64,000 nucleotides of DNA from Anomaloglossus baeobatrachus (GCF_048569485.1 NC_134357.1:235097576-235161575); one strand, 5' to 3'. Shown: positions 11,889-22,689, counted from the first letter of the stretch. Translations and numbers: made by a program. Notes: generated from the letters alone by a model not told the origin.

Positions 11889-12550
11889 AGATCTCACTGG
11901 TATCTTCCTATATTAGCTACTTGACCAGATTTTAATTGAGTGAAGATACTGGAAAAGCAAGCGTCATACAAGTTCCACATTTAGTTGTACTTTTAGTATT
12001 CCAGACCATCAGGCTGCCTCAGCAGGCCAGCAATAAACCAACAAATTAATAAAATGGTCATTCAGCGAGTGCGATTTTTCTTTATGCCTAGCATTGAGAG
12101 CCACATGTGGCCGCAGGATCTAGATAGTACAGATGTACAAAATATTACAATTGCCACCAAAAAAGGTTGCATGAAGAATCCCTTAAAAGGGACAAATGGC
12201 TACTGACACTCCCCACTGGGCACCTACTTTCCTTATTATATTGCAGTAACATAAATGGGTGTAGAAAAACAAGTGTTTTAAAGAGAACCCCCCCAAAATA
12301 TACAACTTTTTTATTTTTAAGATTTAACAATAAATGTGTTGGCATAAGATAAGCAATAATGTTATCTGTCTGCCAGCAGTGTTAAGATCCCTGCAAACCA
12401 TTTTTTTCATACACAATGGTGAATCTGGGCACCAGCAAAAAAAAAAAAAAAGTAGCATTCATCTGAATGAGTTCTCAGGATCAGCAGCGGTCTGAGACAT
12501 TATGCAGCCCATTACAACATGGGAATACCACATTCAGGGTTGTTACTCAC
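11889..12550. other. Intron of gene 1, no feature seen
   Basis: Unique-looking AT-rich DNA between MITE A and the acidic exon. No gene or classifiable repeat was recognised apart from short A-runs. Confidence 0.5.
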
Positions 12551-12650
12551 CTGCACTGATATCTGTAGTTCCTTCATCTTCTTTTATGGTCACAGGAATC
12601 TCAGTTTCTTCCTCTTTAACAATGTTTAGCAAACTCAGAAGACTATCATC
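12551..12650 (-). CDS. Zinc-finger gene 1, acidic linker exon
   Basis: Reads on the minus strand from acceptor AAAATTAG|GATGATAGTC to donor AGTGCAG|GTGAGTAAC. It encodes DDSLLSLLNIVKEEETEIPV and then TIKEDEGTTDISA. The VKEEETEIPVTIKEDE pattern is the acidic linker found between the KRAB box and the fingers in frog zinc-finger genes. The length (100 bp) starts in phase 0 and ends in phase 1, exactly what the 9643-11006 exon needs. The exon at 60723-60825 is its counterpart in gene 2. Confidence 0.87.
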
Positions 12651-12727
12651 CTAATTTTCAATTACATAAATCATTAATATTTGCAGTATACAATATTTAT
12701 AGTATACAATTGTTTAATTTCATCTAC

Positions 12728-12786
12728 CTGATCGTCTGTAAAATTCCGGGAAGAAAGGGGACTTGGACTTCCTTCAGGTGAGCCAT
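12728..12786 (-). CDS. Zinc-finger gene 1, short linker exon
   Basis: Acceptor TTTGTGCAG|ATGGCTC and donor GATCAG|GTAGATG bound a 59-bp exon encoding (D)GSPEGSPSPLSSRNFTDDQ. This corresponds to the DGSS-NPPERCPRPLYSQD-type exon after the KRAB box in frog genes. Its first codon is completed by the G that ends the KRAB exon at 16525. It ends in phase 0, as the next exon requires. Confidence 0.82.
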
Positions 12787-13240
12787 CTGCACAAAGCACA
12801 CAATAATTTCATTTAGTTTCCAATATCCGTTTTGTGTTTACTACAATTCTATTTGCAGCCACTAAGTAATAGAGTCTTTAACAACTAAGTCAGAAAACCT
12901 ATAACGCAATCAGAAACAAAGTTTCAAAAAATGAGTATAAAAGCTCTTAATTTATTGTACATTAATTAAAATACAAAACAAAACAATACAATATTATATC
13001 AAAAAGCAAGATTGCCAATTCATTAAGTCTGATGAAGTTGTAGCACGAAACAAGTGTCGAGGCAACAGGGTCTGACCGAATACCGCTCTGCACTAAGTAA
13101 GTTTATCTCAATGTTGCTGTATTTAAGTACTAAAATGCTTGCTGAATTTTATGTTTAGTGCAGGTATATTACCTTTTACTTAACATCTTTTTGCACTACG
13201 CAAGTTCTTTCCTATATAATATTAAAAAACGTATTTTTAT

Positions 13241-14553
13241 ACCGTATTTTTCGGACTATAAGACGCACCGGACTATAAGACGCACCCTGGTTTTAGAGGA
13301 GGAAAGTAGGAAAATAAAACTTTAAGCAAAAAAATGTGGTCATGACACACTGTTATGGGGCGAGGATCTGCTGCTGACACTGTTATGGGGGTAATGTCCC
13401 CAAATTCTCTACTAAGGTACCCCATCCTGGTAATGATCCTCCTGCCTTGTATATGATCCTGCTCATATACCCCCCTCCTGCTCATATACCCCCATCCTGT
13501 TCATATACCCCCATCCTATTGATATACCCTCCATCCATCCTGCTCATATACCCTCCATCCATCCTGCTCATATTCCCCCATCCTGTTCATATACCCCCAT
13601 CCTGTTCATATACCCCCATCCTGTTCATATACCCCCATCCTGTTCATATACCCCCATCCTGTTCATATACCCCCCATCCATCCTGCTCATATACCCCCAT
13701 CCTGTTCATATACCCCCATCCTGTTCATATACCCCCATCCTGTTCATATACCCCCCATCTATCCTGTTCATATACTCCCATCCTGTTCATATACCCCCCA
13801 TCCTGTTCATATACCCCCCATCCTGTTCATAGACCCCCCATCCTGTTCATAGACCCCCCATCCATCCTGCTCATATACTCCCATCCTGCTATATGCCCCC
13901 ATCGTGCTCATATACCATCCTGGTATATGGCCTGTATCCTATAGCACAGAGAAAAAAAAAATAAACGTTTATACTCACCTGTTCCTCACTCCCTGCAGCC
14001 GATCATCTTCCTCTCTGCGCCGCTGACCTGTGTGTGGAGCCGTTCCCCTGCAGCACGCGATGTCTTCCTGTCTGTGCCGGTCAGCTGACCAGCACAGATC
14101 AGCTGACCGGCACAGACAGGAAGACATCGCGTGCAGCAGGGGGACGGCTCCACACACGGGGACGGGTGAGTGTACTGATTCACTGCACCCCGCGCTGATC
14201 ATGACGCGCGGGGGGCAGTGAATACAGCCGCACATGATCACTCCAGGCTGTAATTGCCAGGGGTGATCATGCGGACCGGCTCTTTACTATGCGCGCGTCC
14301 CCGCTCGTCCTCCCGCCCACCTGTCAGTGCCGGCTTCAGCACTGAGAGATGGGTGGGAGGATGGGCGTGCATATGTAATGAGTGGGCCCACGTGGTCACA
14401 GCAGGCTGCTACAGCCTGCTCGTGCCCCCGATGACTCGCTCCACCGCAGCACCTCATTCCCCGCAGCCACAGTCAGACCATAAGACGCACCCCCAACTTT
14501 CCCCCAACATTTGGGGGAAAAAAAGTGCGTCTTATGGTCCGAAAAATACGGTA
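13241..14553 (+). mobile_element. MITE family B, copy 1
   Basis: Ends are ACCGTATTTTTCGGACTATA on the left and the complement, CCGAAAAATACGGT, on the right, with GACTATAAGACGCAC repeated inside the left end. The interior includes CTGTTATGGGGCGAGGATCT, a minisatellite, and a GC-rich part with an inverted core (GATGTCTTCCTGTCTGTGCC at about 14060, and its inverse at about 14110). A second, oppositely oriented copy lies at 39745-40696. No transposase was seen. Confidence 0.7.
13450..13930 (+). repeat. Minisatellite of about 20 bp inside MITE B
   Basis: About 22 copies of a CATATACCCCCATCCTGTT-like unit with insertions of CCATC. The homologous place in the other MITE B copy (about 40390-40560) carries a shorter, diverged run of the reverse-complement unit, so the array belongs to the element and varies in length between copies. 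Confidence 0.85.
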
Positions 14554-14686
14554 ATTTATGTGACATTTTGTATATTTTATATGTGATAATTTTTTTCTAC
14601 CACTAGATGGTATTAGAGTTCAATTTTGGAACAAAATAAAATTCTTTGTGGTTCTATACATATAATGAATAAAACTTACAGATTTT

Positions 14687-14966
14687 TTAACACTAGAAGT
14701 CCTAGAGAGTGGTCATTTAACATTTCTACCTTTGGAACCCAGAGACGGGTCGAATGACCTGAAGGATTTTAGCTAACATCCTATAATCACCGACTTTTGT
14801 TCTGTAATTAAGGCCATTACTGTCGCACCACAGGAGGTTGTTGTTTTCCATTGAGTTTAGCCATTTAGTTTCTAGTTAGTTCTATTCAGTTTATTGTATT
14901 TGGTCATTTGACCCTCTTTCGGGACTTCAGGGGGGAGCTCGAAATTTCTGGGACTTATAGTGTTAA
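14687..14966. mobile_element. 280-bp TTAA MITE
   Basis: Flanked by TTAA at 14687-14690 and 14963-14966. The terminal repeats read CACTAGAAGTCCTAGA on the left and, as complement, CACTATAAGTCCCAGA on the right. TTAA target use fits piggyBac-like or Kolobok-like transposition; which one is unresolved. Its right TTAA is also the left TTAA of the next element. Confidence 0.65.
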
Positions 14967-15909
14967 AGGGAACCTGTCATCAGAAATTTAGCTTTAAACC
15001 TAAAAGTTTCCCCCTCTGCAGCTCCTGGGCTGCATTCTAGCAAGGTTCCTGTACTTTTTGTGGCCCCTTTTAAACCAAATTAAATACTTTATAAACTTGT
15101 ACCTTTTGGTATGAAAATCTTGTAAATTCTCCATGGGGGGCGGGCTCTCTTGCGTCCGTTGCTGTCCCTCCTGCACATTGACGCCGTCCCCCCACGCTCC
15201 ATTTCGTACATCAGGACGCCGCCACCTGCGCCCGAGGTGCCGCCCACACCAGGATCGCTGGTGACGTGGTCACAGGCATGAGTTATGGGCGGCGCTGTGA
15301 TTGCATCGCAAGTGCCAGCCCATAATCTCGTGGACACGCTGTCCCCACTGCCTCCAGTGTTCTGCGCAAGCGCACGCTGGCCAGGTGACCCAACGTCACC
15401 TCCTTCCCATCTTACCCTGCAGCAGGGCAAGATGGGAAAGAGGTGACGTCGGGTCATCTGGCCAGCAAGCGCTTGCGCAGAACGCTGGAGGCAGAGGGGA
15501 AAGTGCGGTCACGAGGTTATGGGCGGCACTTGCTGAGGAAAAATCACAGTGCCGCCCATAACCTTGTGCCTGCGCAAAATGTCTCCAGCGGTCACACGTG
15601 CACACACTGCACAGTCCCACAGCGCATGCGCGGGACATCGGGCACCCAGGGGCGGCGTCCTGAGGTATGAAATTCAGCGTTGGGGGCGGCGTAAATCGGC
15701 AGGAGGACAGTAACGGACACCAGGCAGCCCGCCCCCATGGATAATTTACAAGAATTTGCATAGCAAAAGGTACAACTTTATAAAGTATTTAATTTGGTTT
15801 AAAAGGGGCCACAAAAAGTATAGAAACCTTGCTAGAATGCAGCCCAGGAGCTGCAGAGGGGAAAACTTTTAGGTTTTAAGCTAAATTTCTGATGACAGGT
15901 TCCCTTTAA
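14963..15909. mobile_element. Foldback TTAA element (947 bp, near-complete hairpin)
   Basis: TTAA flanks at 14963-14966 and 15906-15909. The arms start AAAGGGAACCTGTCATCAG and match in inverse orientation for about 185 bp. A second, inner inverted repeat folds around CTTACCCTGCAGCAGGGCAAG near 15420, so almost the whole unit is palindromic. Non-coding; probably mobilised in trans. Confidence 0.75.
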
Positions 15910-16066
15910 GTGCAGGTATATTACAGCTTACAGACTTGACGAATTGGCAATCTTGCTTTTTTATATAATACTGTATTGTATTTTTTATTTTAATTAATGT
16001 ACAATAAATTAAGAGCTTTTATACTCATTTTCTGAAACTTTGTTTCTGATTGCGTTATTGGTTAAT

Positions 16067-16524
16067 GAGTTTAGCTCATTATTTTATGATATTTTTGATA
16101 TATTTGATTGTCAGAAAACCTTTAGACTTACACATATATAGACAATAATTGTAGATTTCATCATTTGGTCTGATAAGAAGAATGGTTGCCCAAAAAAGTT
16201 AATGCAAACTTGTAACTCTCCTAAAACATTGGCAAAGCTCAAGGAAAACGGATAAACTGCTAGGACTCCCGTAAAAGTCAGCAAATGTCCAAAGGTGCTC
16301 ATGAAAGTCTCCAAAAAACCATAGTTTCAGGAAGGTTTCTTGTATGTAATGCTACAATGCTGCATCATCAAACGTAACCTAGTTTCCAAATGCACATTAT
16401 GGGTAGTGGTGGGATGCAAGAGAGAAGTAATAAGGCTAGGAAAGAGAAAAAAAGTTTTTCTTAATTCCTATCAGACCAAACAATAATGTTCTCTCCTTTA
16501 CTATCAATGAAAGTCTCCTCATAC
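16067..16524. other. Intron of gene 1, no feature seen
   Basis: AT-rich DNA between the composite element and the KRAB exon relic. No coding or repeat structure was recognised. Confidence 0.45.
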
Positions 16525-16650
16525 CCAATGATGTGAAAGGCTGGTGTTTCTCCATCATGAAGTTCTTCTAAAGATCCTTCTTGACTTCAGATTACAATCA
16601 ACTTCTCCATGGAAAAAAAGAGAGCAACAGCAGTGACATTAGCATTTATA
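16525..16650 (-). pseudogene. Decayed KRAB-box exon of zinc-finger gene 1
   Basis: On the minus strand, GTCACTGCT...TTTTCCATGGAGAAG followed by AAGGATCTTTAGAAGAAC and ATGATGGAGAAACACCAGCC aligns base by base with the frog KRAB exon (VTVYFSMEEWEYLEGHKD, then LYKDVMMENHQPLTS). It ends TCATTGG|GTATGAG, a donor whose phase fits the 12786 exon (G|AT for Asp). Relative to the usual exon there is one extra base before the GAAGTC codons, and TAC for tyrosine has become TAG. The ATGATG pair (16553-16558) follows both lesions and opens a continuous frame through all downstream exons (34+59+100+1364 bases, 518 codons plus stop). A KRAB-less protein could therefore still be made. The 5' limit of the exon is uncertain. 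Confidence 0.72.
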
Positions 16651-17141
16651 ATATAAAAATATATGTAATGAGAGGATTACTGAGTACGTATTATATTTTT
16701 CACATTGTGAAAGAGAACTACTTTACAGGCTGTTGTCCTATTATATAATTATTGCTCAGCCAGCTTTCATGAAGACCTAGTGGACCTTGCGTTGTAGAAT
16801 TTTTCCTCTTTTCTGAAGTCCAGGTATTGTAGTAGTGAAGAAGGTGAAATGGTTGACAGAAGATGGACTGGCAGTTTAGAGATTGAAACAGACTTGGCAT
16901 CACCAATTCTTTCTCCAGTCAGTCTACACAGCCGGTATGCTGCTTTCCCCAGGCTTCTGGTCAATCTGTTGCCCCTCAGAGCTATGGCTATTGGTTGCCC
17001 TGCTGCTCCTAGGTGTCTTAGCCCTCTAAATGTCCCTTACTGCACCAGCCCAAGTTCTGTTACTCCTAGCAAATCTATTCAGTCAATCCTATTCTGCTCA
17101 CAGTCTTTATGCCTATAATCTAAGGTAGTAGTGGATTCCTT
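16651..17141. other. No gene recognised
   Basis: Holds a short minus-strand open frame (16767-16964) with a CRLTGERIGD stretch faintly like the end of a KRAB-gene A exon. The match is too weak to call. Confidence 0.35.
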
Positions 17142-18071
17142 GAAGGGGTTTTCCCACAAAGTTCCTTTTAATCAACAAATCGCTGAGATTTTATACATGT
17201 TCCCCTGCTATGTACTGTGTAATGGTTGTGTCTGACCGTACAGGCTACAAGCTCGCAAGCCCATAAGGGTAATCATCTAGCATCCAGACAGGTAAGCCTT
17301 CTACCCTGCAGAATGCAGAATAGTTCTTTGAACACCATTTTTTATGTGTTATTTTTTATCTGCATTCCAGATCTGGGCAACAATTCTCTAAATATCTATC
17401 CCTATTACCCCCTGCAAGGACACACACATGACGAATACCACATCAGGTATCTGTACTCACCACCAGCAGGATTACTATCTGTGCTATCACTATGCATAAC
17501 CTAGAATTACCATTGTGCCCTTATTTATTTCAGGGTACACTTAACATCTTTATTGCTCAAATTGCAAGCCAAAGTCCCATTGTGTTCTGCACAAGGTACC
17601 CACCGGTATGTTGCCTTTTTAAAGATACAACACGTTGCATTTTCCAGCACTATAGACTAATTTACACACCTTTTATTGACAGGTGCTTCCTCTGGAACTT
17701 TCTTCTTCCTCACCACCTTACCCTTCAGGTAAAAACTGTTCAATATAGACCCCTCCTATTTTTGGTAGGACAGGAACATTTATTTTACACTCACTCTTGG
17801 GTGGTTTCCATTTTTGACAGGTCCCATGCAGATCGAGCTAGTGTCAGATCCCGGTCTGGGTTCCTCAATCAGTGTATTGTCTTATGACTTTTTTTATTTG
17901 AATATAAAACACGTTTTTTAAAATAGTAAATCTCGGCTATCCCCTTTGTTTCCACATCCATACATTTTAAACTAGGCATAACAACTTACCCTGGATCCCC
18001 TCCCATTTAGTTAGCGCGGTATACTTTATATATTATTAAAATTAACTTTGTTTATGGAAAAACCCCTTTAA
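17142..18071. mobile_element. TIR element (930 bp)
   Basis: The left end TTGAAGGGGTTTTCCCACA and the right end TGGAAAAACCCCTTTAA are inverted terminal repeats. The interior has no recognised protein; an open frame of 131 codons at 17492-17887 has no domain that I know. The right end runs directly into the 58-bp minisatellite. Confidence 0.55.
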
Positions 18072-19397
18072 GGTGTTGTGCTCCCTATGTTCCTGCACTG
18101 GCGATGCTCTGTAATGTCTTACCCCTTTAAGGTGTTGTGCTCCCTATGTTCCTACACTGGCGATGCTCTGTAATGTCGACCCCTTTAAGGTGTTGTGCTC
18201 CCTATGTTCCTGCACTGGCGATGCTCTGTAATGTCTTACCCCTTTAAGGTGTTGTGCTCCCTATGTTCCTACACTGGCGATGCTCTGTAATGTCGACCCC
18301 TTTAAGGTGTTTTGCTCCCTATGTTCCTGCACTGGCGATGCTCCGTGATGTCGACCTCTTTAAGGTGGTGTGCTCCCTATGTTCCTGCACTGGCAATGCT
18401 CCGTGATGTCGACCTCTTTAAGGTGGTGTGCTCCCTATGTTCCTGCACTGGCGATGCTCCGTGATGTCGACCCCTTTAAGGTGTTGTGCTCCCTATGTTC
18501 CTGCACTGGCGATGCTCCGTGATGTCGACCCCTTTAAGGTGTTGTGCTCCCTATATTCCTGCACTGGCGATGCTCCGTGATGTCGACCCCTTTAAGGTGT
18601 TGTACTCCCTATATTCCTGCACTGGCGATGCTCCGTGATGTCGACCCCTTTAAGGTGTTGTGCTCCCTATATTCCTGCACTGGCGATGCTCCGTGATGTC
18701 GACCCCTTTAAGGTGTTGTACTCCCTATATTCCTGCACTGGCGATGCTCCGTGATGTCGACCCCTTTAAGGTGTTGTGCTCCCTATATTCCTGCACTGGC
18801 GATGCTCCGTGATGTCGACCCCTTTAAAGTGTTGTGCTCCCTATGTTCCTGCACTGGCGATGCTCCGTGATGTCGACCCCTTTAAGGTGTTGTGCTCCCT
18901 ATGTTCCTGCACTGGCGATGCTCCGTGATGTCAACCCCTTTAAAGTGTTGTGCTCCCTATGTTCCTACACTGGCGATGTTCTGTGATGTCGACCCCTTTA
19001 AGGTGTTGTGCTCCCTATGTTCCTGCACTGGCGATGCTCCGTGATGTCGACCCCTTTAAAGTGTTGTGCTCCCTATGTTCCTGCACTGGCGATGCTCCGT
19101 GATGTCGACCCCTTTAAAGTGTTGTGCTCCCTATGTTCCTACACTGGCGATGTTCTGTGATGTCGACCCCTTTAAAGTGTTGTGCTCCCTATGTTCCTGC
19201 ACTGGCGATGCTCCGTGATGTCGACCCCTTTAAAGTGTTGTGCTCCCTATGTTCCTACACTGGCGATGCTCCGTGATGTCGACCCCTTTAAGGTGTTGTG
19301 CTCCCTATGTTCCTGCACTGGCGATGCTCCGTGAGGTCGACCCCTTTAATGTGTTGTGCTCCCTATGTTCCTGCACTGGCGATGCTCCGTGATGTCG
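18062..19397 (+). repeat. 58-bp minisatellite, about 23 copies
   Basis: The unit begins ACCCCTTTAAGGTGTTGTGC, continues CTCCCTATGTTCCTGCACTG, and ends GCGATGCTCCGTGATGTCG. The first four copies alternate TGTCTTACCCC and TGTCGACCCC ends, a two-unit period. The unit start ACCCCTTTAA equals the terminus of the preceding TIR element. Confidence 0.95.
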
Positions 19398-19629
19398 TGG
19401 ACACGGCGTAATGTCATGTGCAGATGTCACTGGGCAGGATCAGTGCAGGAGTGGAGTATGTGGTGCTTTCATTCTACAAGGGGGGCTACTTTATCTAATA
19501 TGAGTCGTCTATATAGAGCAGAACCCCTTTATTGAGAATGAACAATTGGGGCACCAAATTCTCAGGATTATGATGCCCAAAGCTGAACACTGGCTGGAGC
19601 CTACCCAGACAGGACTCCTGTATGTCGGT
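19398..19629. other. Spacer between minisatellites
   Basis: Unique sequence with no feature recognised. Confidence 0.5.
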
Positions 19630-22129
19630 GACTAGGCAGCACACCACAGCCTTCTCCTCCTGTACACAGGACACTGCTGTATTCCTCCTGGTGACTCCAT
19701 AGCCTGCATCTCCTGCTCAGGGAGGACATTACAGCCTGCTCCACCTGTACACAGGACACTGCTGTATTCCTCCTGGTGACTCCATAGCCTGCATCTCCTG
19801 CTCAGGGAGGACACTACAGCCTGCTCCATCTGTACACAGGACTCTGCTGTATTCCTCCTGGTGACTCCATAGCCTGCATCTCCTGCTCAGGGAGGACATT
19901 ACAGCCTGCTCCACCTGTACACAGGACACTGCTGTATTCCTCCTGGTGACTCCATAGCCTGCATCTCCTGCTCAGGGAGGACATTACAGCCTGCTCCACC
20001 TGTACACAGGACACTGCTGTATTCCTCCTGGTGACTCCATAGCCTGCATCTCCTGCTCAGGGAGGACACTACAGCCTGCTCCATCTGTACACAGGACTCT
20101 GCTGTATTCCTCCTGGTGACTCCATAGCCTGCATCTCCTGCTCAGGGAGGACACTACAGCCTGCTCCACCTGTACACAGGACACTGCTGTATTCCTCCTG
20201 GTGACTCCATAGCCTGCATCTCCTGCTCAGGGAGGACACTACAGCCTGCTCCACCTGTACACAGGACTCTGCTGTATTCCTCCTGGTGACTCCATAGCCT
20301 GCATCTCCTGCTCAGGGAGGACACTACAGCCTGCTCCACCTGTACACAGGACACTGCTGTATTCCTCCTGGTGACTCCATAGCCTGCATCTCCTGCTCAG
20401 GGAGGACATTACAGCCTGCTCCACCTGTACACAGGACACTGCTGTATTCCTCCTGGTGACTCCATAGCCTGCATCTCCTGCTCAGGGAGGACACTACAGC
20501 CTGCTCCATCTGTACACAGGACTCTGCTGTATTCCTCCTGGTGACTCCATAGCCTGCATCTCCTGCTCAGGGAGGACACTACAGCCTGCTCCACCTGTAC
20601 ACAGGACACTGCTGTATTCCTCCTGGTGACTCCAGAGCCTGCATCTCCTGCTCAGGGAGGACACTACAGCCTGCTCCACCTGTACACAGGACTCTGCTGT
20701 ATTCCTCCTGGTGACTCCATAGCCTGCATCTCCTGCTCAGGGAGGACACCACAGCCTTCTCCTCCTGTACACAGGACACTGCTGTATTCCTCCTGGTGAC
20801 TCCATAGCCTGCATCTCCTGCTCAGGGAGGACACTACAGCCTGCTCCACCTGTACACAGGACTCTGCTGTGTTCCTCCTGGTGACTCCATAGCCTGCATC
20901 TCCTGCTCAGGGAGGACATTACAGCCTGCTCCACCTGTAAACAGGACACTGCTGTATTCCTCCTGGTGACTCCATAGCCTGCATCTCCTGCTCAGGGAGG
21001 ACACTACAGCCTGCTCCACCTGTACACAGGACTCTGCTGTATTCCTCCTGGTGACTCCATAGCCTGCATCTCCTGCTCAGGGAGGACACTACAGCCTGCT
21101 CCACCTGTACACAGGACACTGCTGTATTCCTCCTGGTGACTCCATAGCCTGCATCTCCTGCTCAGGGAGGACACTACAGCCTGCTCCACCTGTACACAGG
21201 ACACTGCTGTATTCCTCCTGGTGACTCCATAGCCTGCATCTCCTGCTCAGGGAGGACACTACAGCCTGCTCCACCTGTACACAGGACTCTGCTGTATTCC
21301 TCCTGGTGACTTCATAGCCTGCATCTCCTGCTCAGGGAGGACATTACAGCCTGCTCCACCTGTACAGAGGACACTGCTGTATTCCTCCTGGTGACTCCAT
21401 AGCCTGCATCTCCTGCTCAGGGAGGACACTACAGCCTGCTCCACCTGTACACAGGACTCTGCTGTATTCCTCCTGGTGACTCCAGAGCCTGCATCTCCTG
21501 CTCAGGGAGGACACTACAGCCTGCTCCACCTGTACACAGGACTCTGCTGTATTCCTCCTGGTGACTCCATAGCCTGCATCTCCTGCTCAGGGAGGACACT
21601 ACAGCCTGCTCCACCTGTACACAGGACACTGCTGTATTCCTCCTGGTGACTCCATAGCCTGCATCTCCTGCTCAGGGAGGACACTACAGCCTGCTCCACC
21701 TGTACAGAGGACTCTGCTGTATTCCTCCTGGTGACTCCATAGCCTGCATCTCCTGCTCAGGGAGGACACTACAGCCTGCTCCACCTGTACACAGGACACT
21801 GCTGTATTCCTCCTGGTGACTCCATAGCCTGCATCTCCTGCTCAGGGAGGACACTACAGCCTGCTCCACCTGTACACAGGACACTGCTGTATTCCTCCTG
21901 GTGACTCCATAGCCTGCATCTCCTGCTCAGGGAGGACACTACAGCCTGCTCCACCTGTACACAGGACACTGCTGTATTCCTCCTGGTGACTCCATAGCCT
22001 GCATCTCCTGCTCAGGGAGGACACTACAGCCTGCTCCACCTGTACACAGGACTCTGCTGTGTTCCTCCTGGTGACTCCATAGCTTGCATCTCCTGCTCAG
22101 GAACGACACTACAGCCTGCTCCACCTGTA
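19630..22129 (+). repeat. 85-bp minisatellite, about 29 copies, with higher-order pattern
   Basis: The unit contains CACCTGTACACAGGACACTG, CTGTATTCCTCCTGGTGACT and CCATAGCCTGCATCTCCTGC, then TCAGGGAGGACACTACAGCC. Diagnostic variants (ACT/ATT, ACC/ATC, ACAC/ACTC) recur in the order A-B-C-D-x with a 425-bp (5-unit) period across 19973-20822. Later copies are shuffled. Short minus-strand frames arise simply from the repeat and are not coding. Confidence 0.95.
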
Positions 22130-22560
22130 AGATGAAATGATAGGATGACACGAGGGAATCAGGAGGCCTTGAGCATTACTTCTTGTCTGCGCTCTCCTGC
22201 GGCCCCCGCAGATCAGTGTACCCCGGCACTGTGCAGGGAGGAGATCCACAACATAACGCTTTCTATTCATTACTGGAAGCACAGGCGCTGAGCCTTCCGG
22301 GCTCTCGTAGTGACGTCATTAATCGCAGCAGGTCAGGCTGTAGATTGCCGAGCGCCCCAGACTCTGCAGGGCGGGGGGAGACTGCACATTGGCCACATAA
22401 TGGCCGTTCTAGTATGTGTAGGCGACCTCGTCAGATAGGCTCTCCCGGTAATTCTCCGTGTGCAGCCAGTGTCGGCCATTCACAAACAGCACAGCTTCTA
22501 GAGCAAGCTCTGCACTAAATAGGGAGGATGGACCTGCACTGGATTAAAAAAAAACAATAA
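22130..22560 (-). promoter_or_regulatory. CpG-rich low-repeat segment, candidate promoter of gene 1
   Basis: Sits between two minisatellites but is unique and rich in CpG (CGGGCTCTCGTAGTGACGTC, GCGACCTCGTCAGATAGG, CTCCCGGTAATTCTCCG). It contains a perfect CRE palindrome TGACGTCA at 22312-22319. Gene 1 runs on the minus strand and needs a first exon upstream of 16.65 kb, so the position is suitable. No TATA box or first-exon donor was pinned down. This is inference from composition and place only. Confidence 0.35.
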
Positions 22561-22689
22561 CCAGGAGCAGCACCAATTGGAGTGCAGCTCCATTATCACA
22601 GATATGGATGTTTCAGAGACAACATATTGTATAGCCAGGGCTGAGATTAATGTGACTGGGATGACCGGTCCTTCAAGTCTCTCCCCACC

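Larger units (their letters stand above)
12894..16066. mobile_element. Composite inverted-repeat element hosting nested insertions
   Basis: About 130 bp at 12898-13035 is repeated in inverse orientation at 15936-16063. Both arms contain ATAACGCAATCAGAAACAAA and TTAATTTATTGTACATTAAT motifs, as the terminal repeats of one DNA element. Between the arms lie element family B (13241-14553) and two TTAA elements (14687-14966 and 14963-15909). The block GTGCAGGTATATTAC occurs on both sides of these insertions (near 13157 and 15910). The host element is non-coding and lies in the gene 1 intron before the KRAB exon. Confidence 0.65.

Noticed and set aside
13447-13944. 165-codon proline/tyrosine-rich frame
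   Set aside because: Produced by the 20-bp minisatellite in MITE B.
16767-16964. Possible KRAB A-box companion exon (CRLTGERIGD)
   Set aside because: Only a few residues resemble the IELLTGE pattern, and no splice sites fit.
18062-22129. Regular repeats that might suggest a CRISPR array
   Set aside because: Head-to-tail units without distinct spacers, in clearly eukaryotic DNA with no cas genes.
19632-22151. Series of minus-strand frames of 61-70 codons every 85 bp
   Set aside because: The same short frame is repeated by the minisatellite. There are no splice or start signals and no known domain.
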